Shown here: piece after piece, positions 11,577 to 23,794 of the stretch
How the letters are laid out: each line of letters begins with the position of its first letter
Numbering within the stretch: the stretch's first letter is position 1
NCBI GenBank assembly: GCA_002102555.1
Contig: MCFL01000013.1
Span: 62,001-126,000, forward strand
DNA: 64,000 nt
Direction: 5' to 3'
Origin: Catenaria anguillulae PL171
Lineage: Eukaryota; Blastocladiomycota; Blastocladiomycetes; Blastocladiales; Catenariaceae
The notes under the pieces: model-generated
Database searches by the model: none
Seen by the model: only the letters and a program-made list of their open reading frames with translations
What the model was told of the DNA's origin: nothing
Position numbers and translations under genes: made by a program

Positions 11577-12555
11577 TCACACCCGAATCTTACCATTAGC
11601 CGCCTCCCACTTTTCAATGTGCCTCCTCGTCTTTTCCACCATCTGCTCTGCACTCAAATTCTTGCCATAGGCATCGACAAACTCGCCCCTTGGGTCCATG
11701 AGGTACATGAAAATGGAATGGTCCACAATGTAATCCTCATCCACATCTTCCTCGGGCGGCGGGCTGGAAAAGTAGACGCGGTACGCCTTGGCCGTGGCTT
11801 TCACCATCGGGTATGTGCCCGTGAGGCCATGGAGCCGCGGGTGGAACTCGCGTACGTACTCGCGAACGGCAGCCACGTCGTCGCGTTTCGGGTCGACAGA
11901 GATGAAGATGGGCTGGACTTTGGATTGGTCGGCAGGCGGCAGGGAATCGAGCGCAGCAGCCATCTTTTCGAGCTCCTCGGGGCACACATCGGGGCAGTTT
12001 GTAAAGCCAAAGTAGACGAGCATAAACTTGCCGCGGTAGGTTGCGTCCGTGACGGTCTCGCCGTCTTGGTTGAGCAAAGTGAAGGGGCCGCCGAGCTTTG
12101 GTTTGCCGACTGCTTGATCGGCTTCACGCTGGGCTGTTGCTCGGGGAAAACACACGCAATGAGCTTACCTTTGAGTTGCGCGCAGAGAAAAGCGAGCGGA
12201 GACGTAGGTGCATACCACGTTGGCGAGCGGCCTTTTCCTTTTCAATGTCAAAGTAGACGTAAAGGGCGGCACCGGTGACGAGCATGAGGCCCAGGCTGCG
12301 GTAGGCAAGGGTTTGGAAGTGGCCGCCCGATTGGCTGCGCAAGTCACGGACTTGCTTTTGTGTTTGCTGGTGGTCTTGGTGCTTGTGCTTGTTGGCTTGA
12401 TTTGGATCAGGCGACGACGGAGAGGTTGAGAGCAGGCGACGTAGCGGTTGCGCGGCAGCAGCGGTCGCGGCACATGATGATGGGTGGTGGGCCAGCGAGG
12501 CGGCCCGGGCGGAAGCCGCCAATGTGGGAGACAAAGACAGGCGAGAGAGCATCAT
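11577..12555 (-). CDS. SCO1: SCO1/SCO2 copper chaperone of cytochrome c oxidase
   Basis: Thioredoxin-fold copper chaperone of the mitochondrial inner membrane that metallates the CuA site of Cox2. Two exons, 12555-12216 and 12133-11577, with an 82-nt intron, give 298 residues. An Arg/Ser/Ala-rich presequence is followed by one transmembrane helix (SLGLMLVTGAALYVYF), then GGPFTLLNQDG, the copper-binding motif CPDVC in the block YFGFTNCPDVCPEEL, and the distal histidine in DHSIFMYLMD. All three copper ligands are present. The protein starts with two adjacent ATGs at 12555 and 12552. Confidence 0.93.
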
Positions 12556-12974
12556 GATGGGCGGGCTGGAATGTGAGTGGGGAGTTAGTTGATGAGGATG
12601 CAGGCCGAGCGATTTCTCAGAGTAGGTAGTAGCTGTGGCATTGCAGTTGCCCGTGTCTTGTACTTCCGAATCAAGCTCAATCAGCCGATACCATACATAC
12701 ATAACCTTGTCCATCATGATCAGCGCGGTAGTGCGCAGTGCAGTCGTGGTTGCACTCGGCCCGATCGGCGGCCCTCTGCATCATCATCGCATGCTGTGTC
12801 AATACAATACACCATTCATCAATCACGTGATGCAAGCGCCCAAGTTATTCGGATTTACCATCATGGACACTTCAAGGAGCCAAAGCAATCCGTTTCTCCA
12901 AATCAGAAACGAGTCGCGCCCACGGGCACTCGCTCTTGCCCTCGGCGGCCCACTCACTGACGCCCTCGTCGCCA
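12556..12974. other. Divergent intergenic region (SCO1 / RhoGAP)
   Basis: 419 bp that should carry both promoters. No clear motif or additional gene is seen. The true 5' end of the RhoGAP gene could lie in it. Confidence 0.4.
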
Positions 12975-14382
12975 ATGGACGCGAAGCTCGCCTACCTCAA
13001 CACCCACTTGCTCTATTCGCCAGGCACCGACGCCCTGGCCGCCACATTCTCGTCCTGGCCCTGTGCAACCTGGTCAGCCCACACATCATCTCTTTCGACT
13101 TTCTCTTTGATCACCTCGTCGCCCTCTTGGCTTCGATTGCACATCACCAGTATGTGCTCGTCCTCTTTCCACCGCCGCCAACGGCCACCGAGGCACTAGC
13201 CTACCAGCCGCGCACCTACTGGCTCCTATGGAAGATGCGCGGACTGGAGTATCGCTTCAAGAAGAACATCCAGGCAGTTTACATTGTTGGCTATGCTGGG
13301 TGGGAGTTTCATGCCACGGCAGCTGTGCTGCTCACCATCACTTCGTATGGACATATCCTCCCCTCTTTGTACATTCGTCAAATCATCATGATCTAATCCA
13401 TGCTTGGCCCGGTGCAACCCAGACCAAAGTTCAAGCGAAAGCTTGTCTACATTCCAACCCTCGCATCTCTTCCTGTTTCTGACACACAAACCAACAGCAT
13501 CACCATCAACGAGCCCGACCAGCCCTCACACGTTCTGACCGCCGCCCTCCCACTCGCAACCATCCGTATTCCGCCCGCAACACTTGCTTACAATCACACT
13601 CTCGACCCTTCCTGGCTCACCTCGACCCTCACACCCACTACTGCAGCTGCCCTGCTCGCATCTGCCGCCCCAACATGGCGTTTGCCCATCGAATCGGAAT
13701 TTGGCACTCATCCCTACCTCCTCGCAACACCCATTCCGCGCGTCATCGCCATCCTCGCACGCATCCTCGCCAACGGCCGCAACACCCAGGGCCTGTTCCG
13801 GCGCACTGTCCTCAAGATTGACGCCTCGCTCGTCCAATCCCGCCTCGACGCGCACACATTTGCCACTATTGCGAACACCGAGATCATGATACCAATGCAA
13901 CTGGCCGCCCAATGCCGAGCATGAGTGGGCACACCTCACCACAGGCGTGTCTGCCCCAGACCAAACACTGCTTGTTGCCACGTCCTTGCTCACACGCTGG
14001 GTGCGCGACCTGCCCACGGCCATTCTCGACGACTCCAAGCTCGCAGGGCGTACTTGCAAGCGCTCATTCGCCAGACGCATGGCCGCCGCTCGTGTTTCCC
14101 CCCACAGACCCCCCGCATCTCAAGCGCACAATGGCCGTAATCGCACGTGTGCTTGTGCTGGTGGCAGAGGCGAGCGAGTCGAGCATGATGCCTGCACACA
14201 ATCTGTCGCGCGTGTGGGCGCCCAATGTGGTCAGGACGGCGGATCCCTTGCGCGATATGCAGTTGGCGGCTGATACGTCCAGTGTGGTGCATGTGATGAT
14301 TCAGCAGTGGTGTACGAGGGACGGATGGGAGAGGTGGTTTGGGGAGTTTAAGTCCATAGTGGACCAAATCGTGGGATGTTGA
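12975..14382 (+). CDS. CRAL-TRIO_2 / RhoGAP protein (p50RhoGAP-like)
   Basis: Domain order matches ARHGAP1/p50RhoGAP: a divergent Sec14-like domain (HQYVLVLFPPPPTA, YWLLWKMRGLEYRFKKNIQ, AVYIVGYAGWEFH), a Pro/basic linker (VQPRPKFKRKLVYIP) and a RhoGAP domain. In the latter IPRVIAILARILANGRNTQG is followed by GLFRR, which carries the usual arginine finger, then LLTRWVRDLPTAILDD and HNLSRVWAPNVVR. Such proteins stimulate GTP hydrolysis by Rho/Cdc42 GTPases at membranes. The coding signal changes frame near 13036-13040, 13390, 13908-13910, 14046-14048 and 14074; four of these become continuous by adding one G or C. The gene is therefore probably intact in the organism. The start at 12975 (MDAKLAYLNTHLLYS) is tentative. 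Confidence 0.78.
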
Positions 14383-14760
14383 ATACAATAAACCATGTCG
14401 GTTTGAAAAGCAGTGATATGTGGATGTCACTCAGTGATTTATGCTTTTGCTCCCTCTAATTGTCATCTGCGATTCGATCTCGCAAAGCAATTCAATCGCC
14501 TTCAAAACCGTCTGCATATACAATCTCATTTTCTGTTTGGGACGGCCTTGTGCCACCGCCATGTTCAGCCTTGTCCGCGGCACAAGGCAATCGAACGTCT
14601 ATCCATCACACCTGCGGGCCATCACGATATAGGTATATCCTTCCGATGCAGTACCCAGTCAGCATGCGGAAACTTGCTGCAATCCGCCCTTGCATGTTGA
14701 GATATTGATGGAAATGTGCCCTTTAGTCAAGGCTAACAACCGTCAACGTCCCAATCCATC
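14383..14760. other. Intergenic region
   Basis: 378 bp between two plus-strand genes. Nothing recognisable apart from AT-richer 3'-flank sequence. Confidence 0.4.
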
Positions 14761-17700
14761 ATGACCACGCCAACGCGCTGTCGCATTCGGCAGCCATGCC
14801 ATCCACGTCGGGTCCTGCAAACCATCATCAAAGTGGCACTTGGCTATCTATTCGTGTCAATATGCGCTTCAAGTTTTGGCCGAGTATCTTGCTCCTCTGT
14901 CATCCAACGACCACCACCGTCGTCACAGCATACCCCCGTGATTATCAAGCTTGCTCAAGTTTATCCTTATGGGGACGAAGATCCCGTCTGGCGGAACGAG
15001 TACTTGGCAAGCCGAGACGCCCATCAGCTCGGATTTAAGCATGCTTTTGAAGACGGCTACCTTCCAGGCGTGCAATTGGACATTATCGATGTGGATACCA
15101 CGATGAATGGGACGCGAGCAGACGAAGGAACTTCTGTATTTGCAGCACAATGTAGGCTACGGCTGAAACTCCCCATTTCTCTGTGCGCTATGTTCAATGT
15201 GCTGACTCAACAGAGACTTGCACTACAGTTGTCGTCAGACAAGGCGTTGTAGGCATTTTGGGCGGTGGATCAAGTGGCAGCGCGGCACAAATCTCACTTG
15301 TCACACGGAGCTTGAAGATTCCGTGCGTTTTCAATCTTCCCTTTGTCTGACGCGCCAAAGTATCAATAACAGTCCCGGCGCGGTTCTATGTAAATGCGTT
15401 GACGTGCTCGATCAGAGTCTGCTCCATGGTTGCCGCATCGAGCACCCTCAGCAATAAGAAAGAGCATCCTTGGTTTTACCGCTACATTGCAACATCCAAG
15501 ACCCAAGCACAGTCGACGCTCGATTTGATGCGCTATGCAAACTGGTCTCAGTTTAGCTTGGTTTACGAGGGCGGTAACCCGTTCGTTCAGTCATGTACGA
15601 TTGAGAGCAGAGTTCAACCGCTACATTGAAGCACATGTACCTCTCACGCCTCACATACAAGTTAATTGCAGACGCCACCGAGTTGCTCGACCTAGCCAGA
15701 AATGCCAACTTGACCTTGCTCTCCAGTTCGGTTGTATGGCAAGACTCAATGCTCTTGAACGAGACGGTGGATCGAGTGTTTCAGCAGCTCAACAACACCA
15801 GGACGCACCTTCTCGTGTACGCGCACTGGACGAGCGAGACAGCCAAAGTAATTGCTGGGCTGCACAAGAAAGGCTGGTTCAAAGATGCCCCTGTCGGTCG
15901 ACCTCGGGTCATTATCCTCATCAACTTGCTTGACGCAGACTTGATTGCGCTCGATCCAGTCATGGCGCGTGATGTGGTGACCCAAGCTGCGCTCATTCGT
16001 CTCATGCCATCCGTCTTCAACTTTGAAAACGTCTATCCCAACTTTCTAAGCGAATACGAAGCGGTCCACAATAAGACGTATCCATATGGCACACGATTAG
16101 ACAATTTCAAGGAGGCCTATGCTTGTGCCTACTCTATGGTCGCTGGGCTGCACCGGCTTCATCAAATCTCAAAGGACGTGACGTATGCGGACATTGCAGC
16201 TCGAACGGAAAAGGCATTTACGAACTTGACGCTCGACATTTTTAACATTACGAATGAGCGCAAACCTCGACTTTCGACAACCCACGAACCGGTGACCTTG
16301 CTTTTGGATTCGAATGGTGACCCTGTTGCGGATCATGTGGACGTTTTCGTGGTTAAACCTGTCCTAGCTCCCAATGGTCTTATCAGCTCAAGCATGGAAG
16401 TGACACTTGTCACGCTTTCTCAAACGACGGCCATCGGCAATCCAACCATGATCAACTACACGTTTCCCGGCCTACCACCAGGCGTGTTCCCACGCTACCA
16501 GGATCCTGATGCGGACATTCAATGGAATCATCCCGAGGGGATTGCAACCGCCATCATGTTTTCCGTCCTTACATGCGTTGTCCTAGTGTCATTTCTCGCA
16601 TTCTTTCACTACCGCAACCACGCCGTCGTGCGCAAATCCTCACTGTCGGTGCTTTGCGTGGTGCACGTCAGTGTGCTCATCCTTTTTGCCAACGCCCTGC
16701 TTCAAATCGGAATCCCCAACTTGGCCACATGCGCTTCCAAGAGTGTGGCAGCATCTATTGGCTTGGGGCTTTTCCTGCTGGTGGGCTCGGTGAGGCTGTT
16801 TATGCTGTGGCGAGTCACAAGTTTGCGGCAAGTGGTTCAAGTTCAGCGGATTCTGGCAAATCAAAAGCAGCAGATTGCTCAGGCAGCCTCAATGATGACG
16901 CGGCGGTTGTCGCGGAGCGTGGCAAAGTCAGTTCCGATGGCAGGTATGGCGCCACGCTCGCCCGTGGTGTCCAAACCGTCTTCGCTCCGCGCTCCACCTT
17001 CATCACCAGGACGACCATCAGTTGCGGCGACAGGCCCAAGTGCCGCACTTTCGACGGCTTCCCCTCGAAAACTCGCACAAGAAACGGAAGCAAGACTGCA
17101 ACATGAGGTGCTTGTCGAAGTACTCGATGGCCGACGGCCAGAAAAGATGGCAACATATCTGTTTGCCTATGGCGGCCCGCTCCTTGTCATATACATTGCC
17201 GCCACGGTCTACTACTTTGCCATCTGCGAACTGCAAGTCAAGCGCGTTCTCATCACCAACTCGAGCCGGTATGAACATCAATGCGAATGCAGTTCGCCAG
17301 CGCTCAATCTGTACTCGTGGATGTTTATGCTGTTGACGCACTTGATCATGTTCGCCTTCAACATCATGGCCGGATGGAGCCAAAGGCACATTGCGTACAA
17401 TGTGTACGAGGCGCGGCGGACCGCCCTGGCAACATTGAACGGTGTCTTTGGCACAGTCATCTACGTGGTGCTCCAGGTATTGGGCTCATCGTATTCGCTG
17501 ACCATGTTTTACGTTGCGCTCCTGCTGTTTGTTGCCTTTTCGTCGTTTGCCATTTACATTGGCCCGCTGTTTTTGCGTATTCATGCGACCAACGGAGTCA
17601 AGGAAGGCAGTCACGACGCCCGCCAGGTAGATTCGAACGAGTCCTTGTCGACGAATCGGTCGCAAACAGCAAGCTCAACGTCGTCGAGTGGCGGGAATGG

Positions 17701-18715
17701 TGGCCGCGGTGGGTCGCGGCCATCTCGCGTCCGAGAAGAATCTGTTCGCGAGCCATCGTCACTTGCATCCGGGTTGCATGCACAGCAAGTAAATCTGCCG
17801 GAGTTGATTTGTCTGGTGCCAGCACTGCCTCGCTTGATCCACTTTCATCACCGGGAGGACAGGCGACGCTTCTGCTTCTGCTTTTCCTCGCGACCAATCG
17901 GTGCTCACGACGTCTATGCTCGACGGATCAACGCCAGTGGATGCTGGCGGAATATCTGCAGTCTACGATCTGCCCGTATTTGTGCGGTATTCACCGCGCA
18001 CGCACGCTTGCGATTACCGGATCCCGTCGTTCGAGAGCAAGCAAGATGTCCCGGCATGTCCAAGATGGATCGATTCGTGCTTGGTTTGCAGCAATCCAGG
18101 GCGCTTCAAACCATGCTCATAGGCGGCGGCAAGAATGGTGTTGTGTGGGAACGGTATCGATGGACGCGGGTCGAGTTGTGGTGCTTGTTTACAGGTGAAC
18201 CAGGTTTGGGATGCCTTCAGATTCACTTGGAAGGGCAGAAGCTGGTCCGCTACTATTCCCTAAGCTTTCTTTGCTTCCGTGGATGTTTGTCGTGACGGAC
18301 CCCATCCTGATGCTTAGGATTCACGGACGCTTGGTGGGCCCTTGTCAGCCTTCCAAATCGTCCCATCACTGATCCTTCCGTTGTCCCCAACCCTCATGTC
18401 AGCAAATCAGCGACCGTGGCCCGGCCGAGCGGCGGGAACCAAGGATCTCCCGCAAACCCGTCGACCTACCCAACTTCTCGCCGGACCACAAACGACAATG
18501 CTGCTCTCACGAGTAGTAGCCCATCGCCATTCTTGGTCCTTCGTGGCACCTGTTCGCATGTGTGGATGCTGCTCCAGTTTCCACATGCTCGGCACGCTCG
18601 TCGCTTTGCGGGGCTGTTTGCACCGCCAAAGACGATGACAACAGACACGAGCCAGCCGGACAAGGCGGATCAGATTACCAACACGGCAGCTGCGGGCCTC
18701 ATGTCGGTGTTTTGA
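14761..18715 (+). CDS. Class C type G-protein-coupled receptor with extracellular binding domain
   Basis: Seven-transmembrane receptor of the class C/GABA-B-like type. The extracellular part is a periplasmic-binding-protein-like fold: VIIKLAQVYPYGDEDP, GVVGILGGGSSGSAAQI, LSNKKEHPWFYRYIATS and long alpha/beta stretches to about 16500, with many N-glycosylation sites. Seven hydrophobic helices follow between about 16540 and 17580. Intracellular loop 2 (about 16830-17145) is unusually long and Ser/Pro-rich. The cytoplasmic tail is Ser/Gly-rich and appears to continue, across a likely intron around 18195-18318, to a stop at 18715. An intron near 15130-15210 splits the 5' part. Frame changes near 14900, 15350-15630 and 17780-18200 mean the model is approximate; some are introns, others are probably missing bases. 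The ligand is unknown; amino acids or GABA-like compounds are typical for the class. Confidence 0.75.
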
Positions 18716-19675
18716 TCGGGAGGTGTATATATGTACATGTAGAATGGCAATACGCTCAACACATTCTCATTCCAAGTGTCGCATCATAGCAACACTGGGC
18801 GCCGTTCCCGTTACGTGCATTGTTGTTATCAACTGCCAGCCACGAGACAGATTACACCGCACGAATTGCAACGGACAGTGCGATATCGGTTTGGTGCAAA
18901 GGCGACAACAACTTGCAAAATGTCATCATGATTGCGTTTCGTACTGCAGCGCCGCAAGGCATGGAAGATGCAGTTTCGGAGACGCGTGCGCGAAAGACTG
19001 TCTCACATTCACATGGACACGCCAACAACGCGCAAATGGATTGATATCGCGTGAGCGGGGCAACGGGTGAAATGAAATAACACTCTTCATATATATCCGC
19101 TGCATTATCTTTTGATTTGCTCATCGTTTGCGTCTGGAAAAACCATCTAGAGTTTGAAACCCACGTACCGCCACGCACTGGATTGCTTCAACAGCGCAAA
19201 AGCTGTGATCGCGCACGAGCTCCATGCACCGATGTCGCGTTCCAGCTGCGCACTTGCCTGCTCTGTGCGAGCATCCACCTCGAGCCCCAAGAAAACATCT
19301 TGACATGCAAGACTTGAAAATTGGCCGAAGAATATGCCGTTTAAACACTTTGTTCTCTCTACACGCTTGGTGAATTCGAAAGTGCCTTGTGACAATGGTC
19401 CAAAGATCCCATGACCTTTCAAAGCATCGCGACTCAAGCTCGTGCATCGCTCGCATCTTCCGAGTCTGCTGAATGAAAGGAAACACGCCGAGCGTATGCC
19501 TTCACCGTCAACCCCTAGGTTGCTACTGTGCATACAGGATAGTACAAAAGGGTCCCGCTGCCCCGCCAAACTCCCAGTGACTGCCACTAGCAGATAAGGC
19601 AGCTTGCAACCTTTCCCAGCCCACATTGCTTCTGCGTCCCACATTCATACACATCCATAGACGCTTCTTCTCATC
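18716..19675. other. Intergenic region upstream of subtilase 1
   Basis: 960 bp without a supported gene. Open frames on the minus strand here lack any domain signature or codon bias. It contains several TATATAT tracts (18724-18732, 19089-19097) and presumably the subtilase promoter. Confidence 0.4.
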
Positions 19676-21474
19676 ATGAAGTTCCTCGGCCTCCTCTCCG
19701 TCGCTCTCTTGGCGCTTGCCTCGACCTCGTCTGCCGCTCCGGCTTCCATCAAGGCCGACAAGATCCCTGACAAGTACATTGTCTTGCTCAAGTCCGATGC
19801 TGACCAAGCCCAATTCACCCGTGCTTTGCGTGGCGAAATCGAGCGCGAAAACTCGCGCGAGAATGCTGGTGTCCAGTCCAACCTCGAGCGCGAGTTCAAG
19901 ATCTCGTCCTCGTTCCGTGGGTACTCTGGCACCTTCTCCAAGAACCTTGTCGAGCGGCTCAAGAACCACCCGCGCGTGGCTGCCGTTGAGCAAGATGGCG
20001 TTGTTCACGCCCTTGGTCAACAGGACACGCCGCCGTCGTGGGGTCTCACACGCGTGAGCCAGCGCGAGCGCAAGATCCCTGGCCCGTACGTGTACCCGGA
20101 TAACGCCGGCAGTGGTGTGCAGGTCTACGTCATCGATACCGGTATCTTCCATACGCATCCCGACTTTGAGGGTCGTGCCAAGCAAGTGTTCAAGGCAGAT
20201 GCCCGTTGGCCCGATACTGATGGTATGGCGGCAATCTTTTTCCTTGTACGCGTCAGTGGACCCAATCGGCTAACATGTGTCACCCTTGGCAGACAATGGC
20301 CACGGCACTCACTGCGCTTCTACTGTCGCCGGTGCCGCCCATGGCGTGGCCAAGAAGGCCGAGCTCTTCGGTGTCAAGGTCTTGTCGCGCTCTGGATCGG
20401 GCAGCTGGTCAGGCGTTGTGGCCGGAATCGAATACGTTGCTAACGAAGCTCGCAAGGCCAACCGCACTGTCGTTGCTAACATGTCCCTTGGTGGGGGCAA
20501 GAACGACTTGATCAATAACGCCGTTCGCAACGCGACTGCTGCGGGTGTCGTGTTCGCTGTCGCCGCGGGTACGCTTCAATTCACCATGACTTCCAACTCT
20601 CCTGGCATGTCAAACTTGTCGACTCACAAATCTCGGCCCTTGTCTTCCAAGGTAACGAGAACCAGAATGCTTGGTAAATGATGCCCCTCTTTTGCTCCAA
20701 ACTTTCGACGCTTGAATGGACCGTATCCTAATGTCACCTCTTTGCAACGATCTGTGTAGCAATGTGTCGCCAGCATCTGAGCCCTCTGCCATTACGGTGG
20801 CTTCCTCGACCAACGTTGATAACCTCTCCTCGTTCTCGAACTGGGGCACTTGCGTTGACGGTACATGATGATGCTCATTATGCTGCATCATGAATAGATG
20901 ACTGACTCTGTCTCCTCCTTGTATTTCGTTGATGACACCTAGTCATTGCTCCCGGATCCGACATCACCGGCGCCTGGATCAACAACGGTGTCCGCACCAT
21001 TTCTGGTTCGTCGTTGCTCGCTCGAACGCGCTGAACTTGAGGGTTTTCGCTGACCCGTGTGTTTTCCTTGAACCAATAGGAACCTCGATGGCGAGTCCGC
21101 ACGTTGCCGGTGGTGCCGCCCTCCTTCTCGGTGCCAACCCCGCCTTGACTCCTGCCGAAGTGACCGAGCAAATCATCAAGCAGGCGACCTTGGATGCCAT
21201 CAACCTGGCCAACGCCAACCAAAAGACCACGCCCAACCGGTTGCTCTACGTGCAAGAGGAAAAGAAGCCCGAGCCCACGCCCACCCCTGTTGAGCCCACC
21301 CCGACTCCCGAACCGACTGCCGAGCCTACGCCCACGCCCGTAGAGCCCACTCCCACTCAAGAGCCGACCCCGTCTCCCGAGCCCACCACCACGGCGACCC
21401 CTGTTGAGCCCACCACGACTCAAGAGCCCACGTCGACGCCAACCCCGTCGCCTGCACCGGCTCCCGAGCAGTAA
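19676..21474 (+). CDS. Secreted subtilisin-like serine protease (proteinase K type), subtilase 1
   Basis: Peptidase family S8A endoprotease. Six exons (19676-20222, 20293-20568, 20652-20673, 20760-20860, 20943-21005, 21080-21474) sum to 467 residues with every splice GT-AG. A signal peptide (MKFLGLLSVALLALASTSSA) leads to an I9 inhibitor propeptide (DKYIVLLKSDADQAQF) and the catalytic domain: Asp in VYVIDTGIFHTHPDFEG, His in NGHGTHCAS, oxyanion Asn in AAGNENQNA, Ser in GTSMASPHVAGG. The C-terminus is an 80-residue Pro/Thr/Glu tail made of PTPVEPTPT-like units, likely O-glycosylated and possibly wall-associated. Third exon is only 22 nt. Expected role is extracellular protein digestion. It converges on CAP protein 1. 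Confidence 0.93.
21265..21470 (+). repeat. Pro/Thr/Glu tandem coding repeat of subtilase 1
   Basis: Degenerate units encoding EPTPTP, VEPTPT and QEPTPS follow one another about a dozen times in the last exon of subtilase 1. This is a low-complexity, stalk-like tail and is prone to length variation. Confidence 0.7.
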
Positions 21475-21783
21475 AGCGGTTGGATAGGTTGTGATGGGAT
21501 GTGATCTGGTTGTGTGAGGCTGTGTACATACTGCAGGCCGAGTTGCATGTTGTGATTTTTTTGCTCAATGTACATCGATTCGATCTCATGGGTTGAATTT
21601 GTGCGTGATGTTGCGTGCTGCTAGAAGGCAGTTCAGAGGCAAAGATCTAAAATGAGAGATTAAGCAGTAACTACGACGAAAAAATGTCGAGAAATCTTCC
21701 ATGGCTGTGTTCCAGACGCAGCCAAGAACGACATCATTTCGTTCGTTCCAACATAAATACAACAAGCGCAGAAAGAGAAACCG
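21475..21783. other. Convergent 3' intergenic region
   Basis: 309 bp between the stops of subtilase 1 and CAP protein 1. It should hold both polyadenylation sites; nothing else is seen. Confidence 0.4.
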
Positions 21784-23064
21784 TCACTTCCGTTCGCTGG
21801 AACCACCATTCACGTCAACCTTCTTGGTTGATCCTGGCCGAGGCTCAGAAGGATGAGTCGTCTCTCTCTGCCTTTTGCGACGACGACACTTGTTTGACTT
21901 TTTCTCTCTCCCAGATCCATCGCCCGCAACTTGGGTCGGAACCAAAGGCGGCGACTTCTCAGCTGCAGCCGACCTCGTTGTCGTGGGTACACCAGTGGGC
22001 GTCTCCTGTCCACCGCTCACGGTGGAGGTAGGCACTAAGTTGGCAGTGGTGTCCGAGCGTGACTTCTTGAAAGAACAATCGGGCGTGGGAACAGGCGTCG
22101 GGACTTGAGCGGTACTCGATGGCGACGGTGCGAGGTTGGCGGAAGAGGTCGGCACAATAACGCTTGAAGTCGACAACGTCGCGAAAGCTAGAGATGTGGA
22201 TGAGACCGTCCGAATCGGAATAGCGGCCAAAGTGGTTGATGTTGAACGATTTGGTACATAACTCGTCGTGGGCTTGACTGGAGGGTTGGGCGGTCTTGGT
22301 GGCGTAGTCGAATTAGAGCCGCTGTTGCCACCAGCGATGCATGGCTCATTGCCGCTGTCAAAGCTTTGTGTCCACCTGGTCATGAAGCCATCAAGTTTAA
22401 GTCATGGTCAGCTGGTCGAAAAGCGACAAACTGGGGAATTAGAGTCCACGGACCAGAAACCCTTGAAGCCATTATATGGGCCAATGGCATAGGCAATGCC
22501 TGCTCGCGTGTGTTCGGGGCGCATCATTCCGTTGAAGTGTGCGGGAGAGTTGAACCTGCGCAAGCCGCGGCGTGAGTGAGACATGTCGTGAGACAACGAA
22601 CGTGCGCGCATCATAGCGTACCATTGACAGTTGGTGGTAAACTCGGCAGATGCGCGCAAATCGGTGGCCGCTCGCACCCCGTTCCCAAAGCAAGGCTTGT
22701 CCTGATAAACAGAACCTTCACCCTGGACGGCAATGTTTTCCCAGAATCCGGCCTTGGAGTGCTGAAAGATTTGCGTCTGCGACATTCGGTTGGAATGCTT
22801 TTGTGACGCCTGTTGCAACTTTGCCGAGATGCAGAGCGGGCCAAGTCCGCTCGCCGTGCGCATCTTGTTAAGTGCGTCAAGGGCGATGAGAGCAAACTCG
22901 TCGGGAGCACTCGTCTCGGGCGGGTAGTGGGTTGGGATGGGACCAGCTTTGACTCCGAAAAGGGGAACGGTATTCGTTGCGTTGGGGGCCAGAGGGAGCG
23001 CGGAAGCGCTATTGGTCAGGGTGGCACTGAGGAAGAAGAGAGCGAAGGAGACGGCCAGCGTCAT
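21784..23064 (-). CDS. Secreted CAP/SCP-family protein 1
   Basis: CAP superfamily (SCP/PR-1/antigen 5) secreted protein; fungal members bind sterols or lipids or act in host contact. Three exons (23064-22622, 22555-22454, 22375-21784) give 378 residues. A signal peptide (MTLAVSFALFFLSATLTNSA) is followed by the CAP domain: ALIALDALNKMRTASGLGPL, helix SAKLQQASQKHSNRMS, HSKAGFWENIAVQG, FTTNCQW, and HTRAGIAYAIGPYNGFKGFW, then WTQSFDSGNEPCIAGG. The tail is Ser/Thr/Pro-rich and ends in a basic patch (SNKCRRRKRQRE). Introns lie in the same place and phase as in CAP protein 2 (45410), and the middle exon is 102 nt in both, so the two are paralogues. Confidence 0.9.
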
Positions 23065-23794
23065 GTTGTGTGGATAAGAATGGATTGAGAGTTAAGAGGA
23101 GAGAATGAAGAAATGGTGAAATGGCAGAATAGATCTGGATTGATCCAGCAAGCAGGTCTATTCTAGAGAGGGATGTAAGGATGTGGGTGAGGCACGCTTG
23201 GCTGGAGCAGAGCGGAGGTGAGGGAAATCGAAGGGGTTTTATACAGTCAGAGAGTGCCCATCGGCAGCTCGTAGGTACATGCATACGAACTATGGTATGT
23301 GCGTACTTACGGATGTGTCCTTTAGACTGGAATTAGGTGTTCTTTGTAAGCGTCCTTCAAAGTTGGCAGCGTTTGCGGCTGACTCCACCTCCATGTCCGA
23401 TTTTTGTCAACTTGTTTCGCGTTCATTGGATCGTCGATACCTTGAAATGGCCGCCCTGCCACACCGCGAAGTGTCCGGCTTGGGCGTGTCTCTATGTATG
23501 TGGAAGAAGAAAAAGTGGCACACCAAATGATCGGTTGAGTAGGGCGAAATATATCCATGTCCGTGAATGGTATACTGGAAGAGGCATGATATGTTTGCAC
23601 AATCCAAGCCGTTGCCTCGTCCCTGCTGGGTGGGTGTCATGAGTGAAGGAAAATACAAGCGCTACGCATCCCAGTCCACAGAGCAACCTCGTTCCGAGTT
23701 GAGGGAGATACCAGTTTGGCAAGGCATAGTCACGAAAACAAATGCATCAATGAAGGCAAAACATGAACAAATGAATGGATAGGTTTGAAAGACC
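23065..23794. other. Intergenic region upstream of CAP protein 1
   Basis: 730 bp between the CAP 1 start and the PPAN stop. Only the TATA element is recognised; the rest has no supported gene. Confidence 0.4.
23237..23243 (-). promoter_or_regulatory. TATA box of CAP protein 1
   Basis: The minus strand reads TATAAAA, 173 bp upstream of the ATG at 23064, leaving room for a 5' leader of about 140 nt. Confidence 0.4.

Noticed and set aside
19147-19644. 165-codon open frame on the minus strand upstream of subtilase 1
   Set aside because: No domain, atypical composition and overlap with the probable promoter. Left as intergenic.
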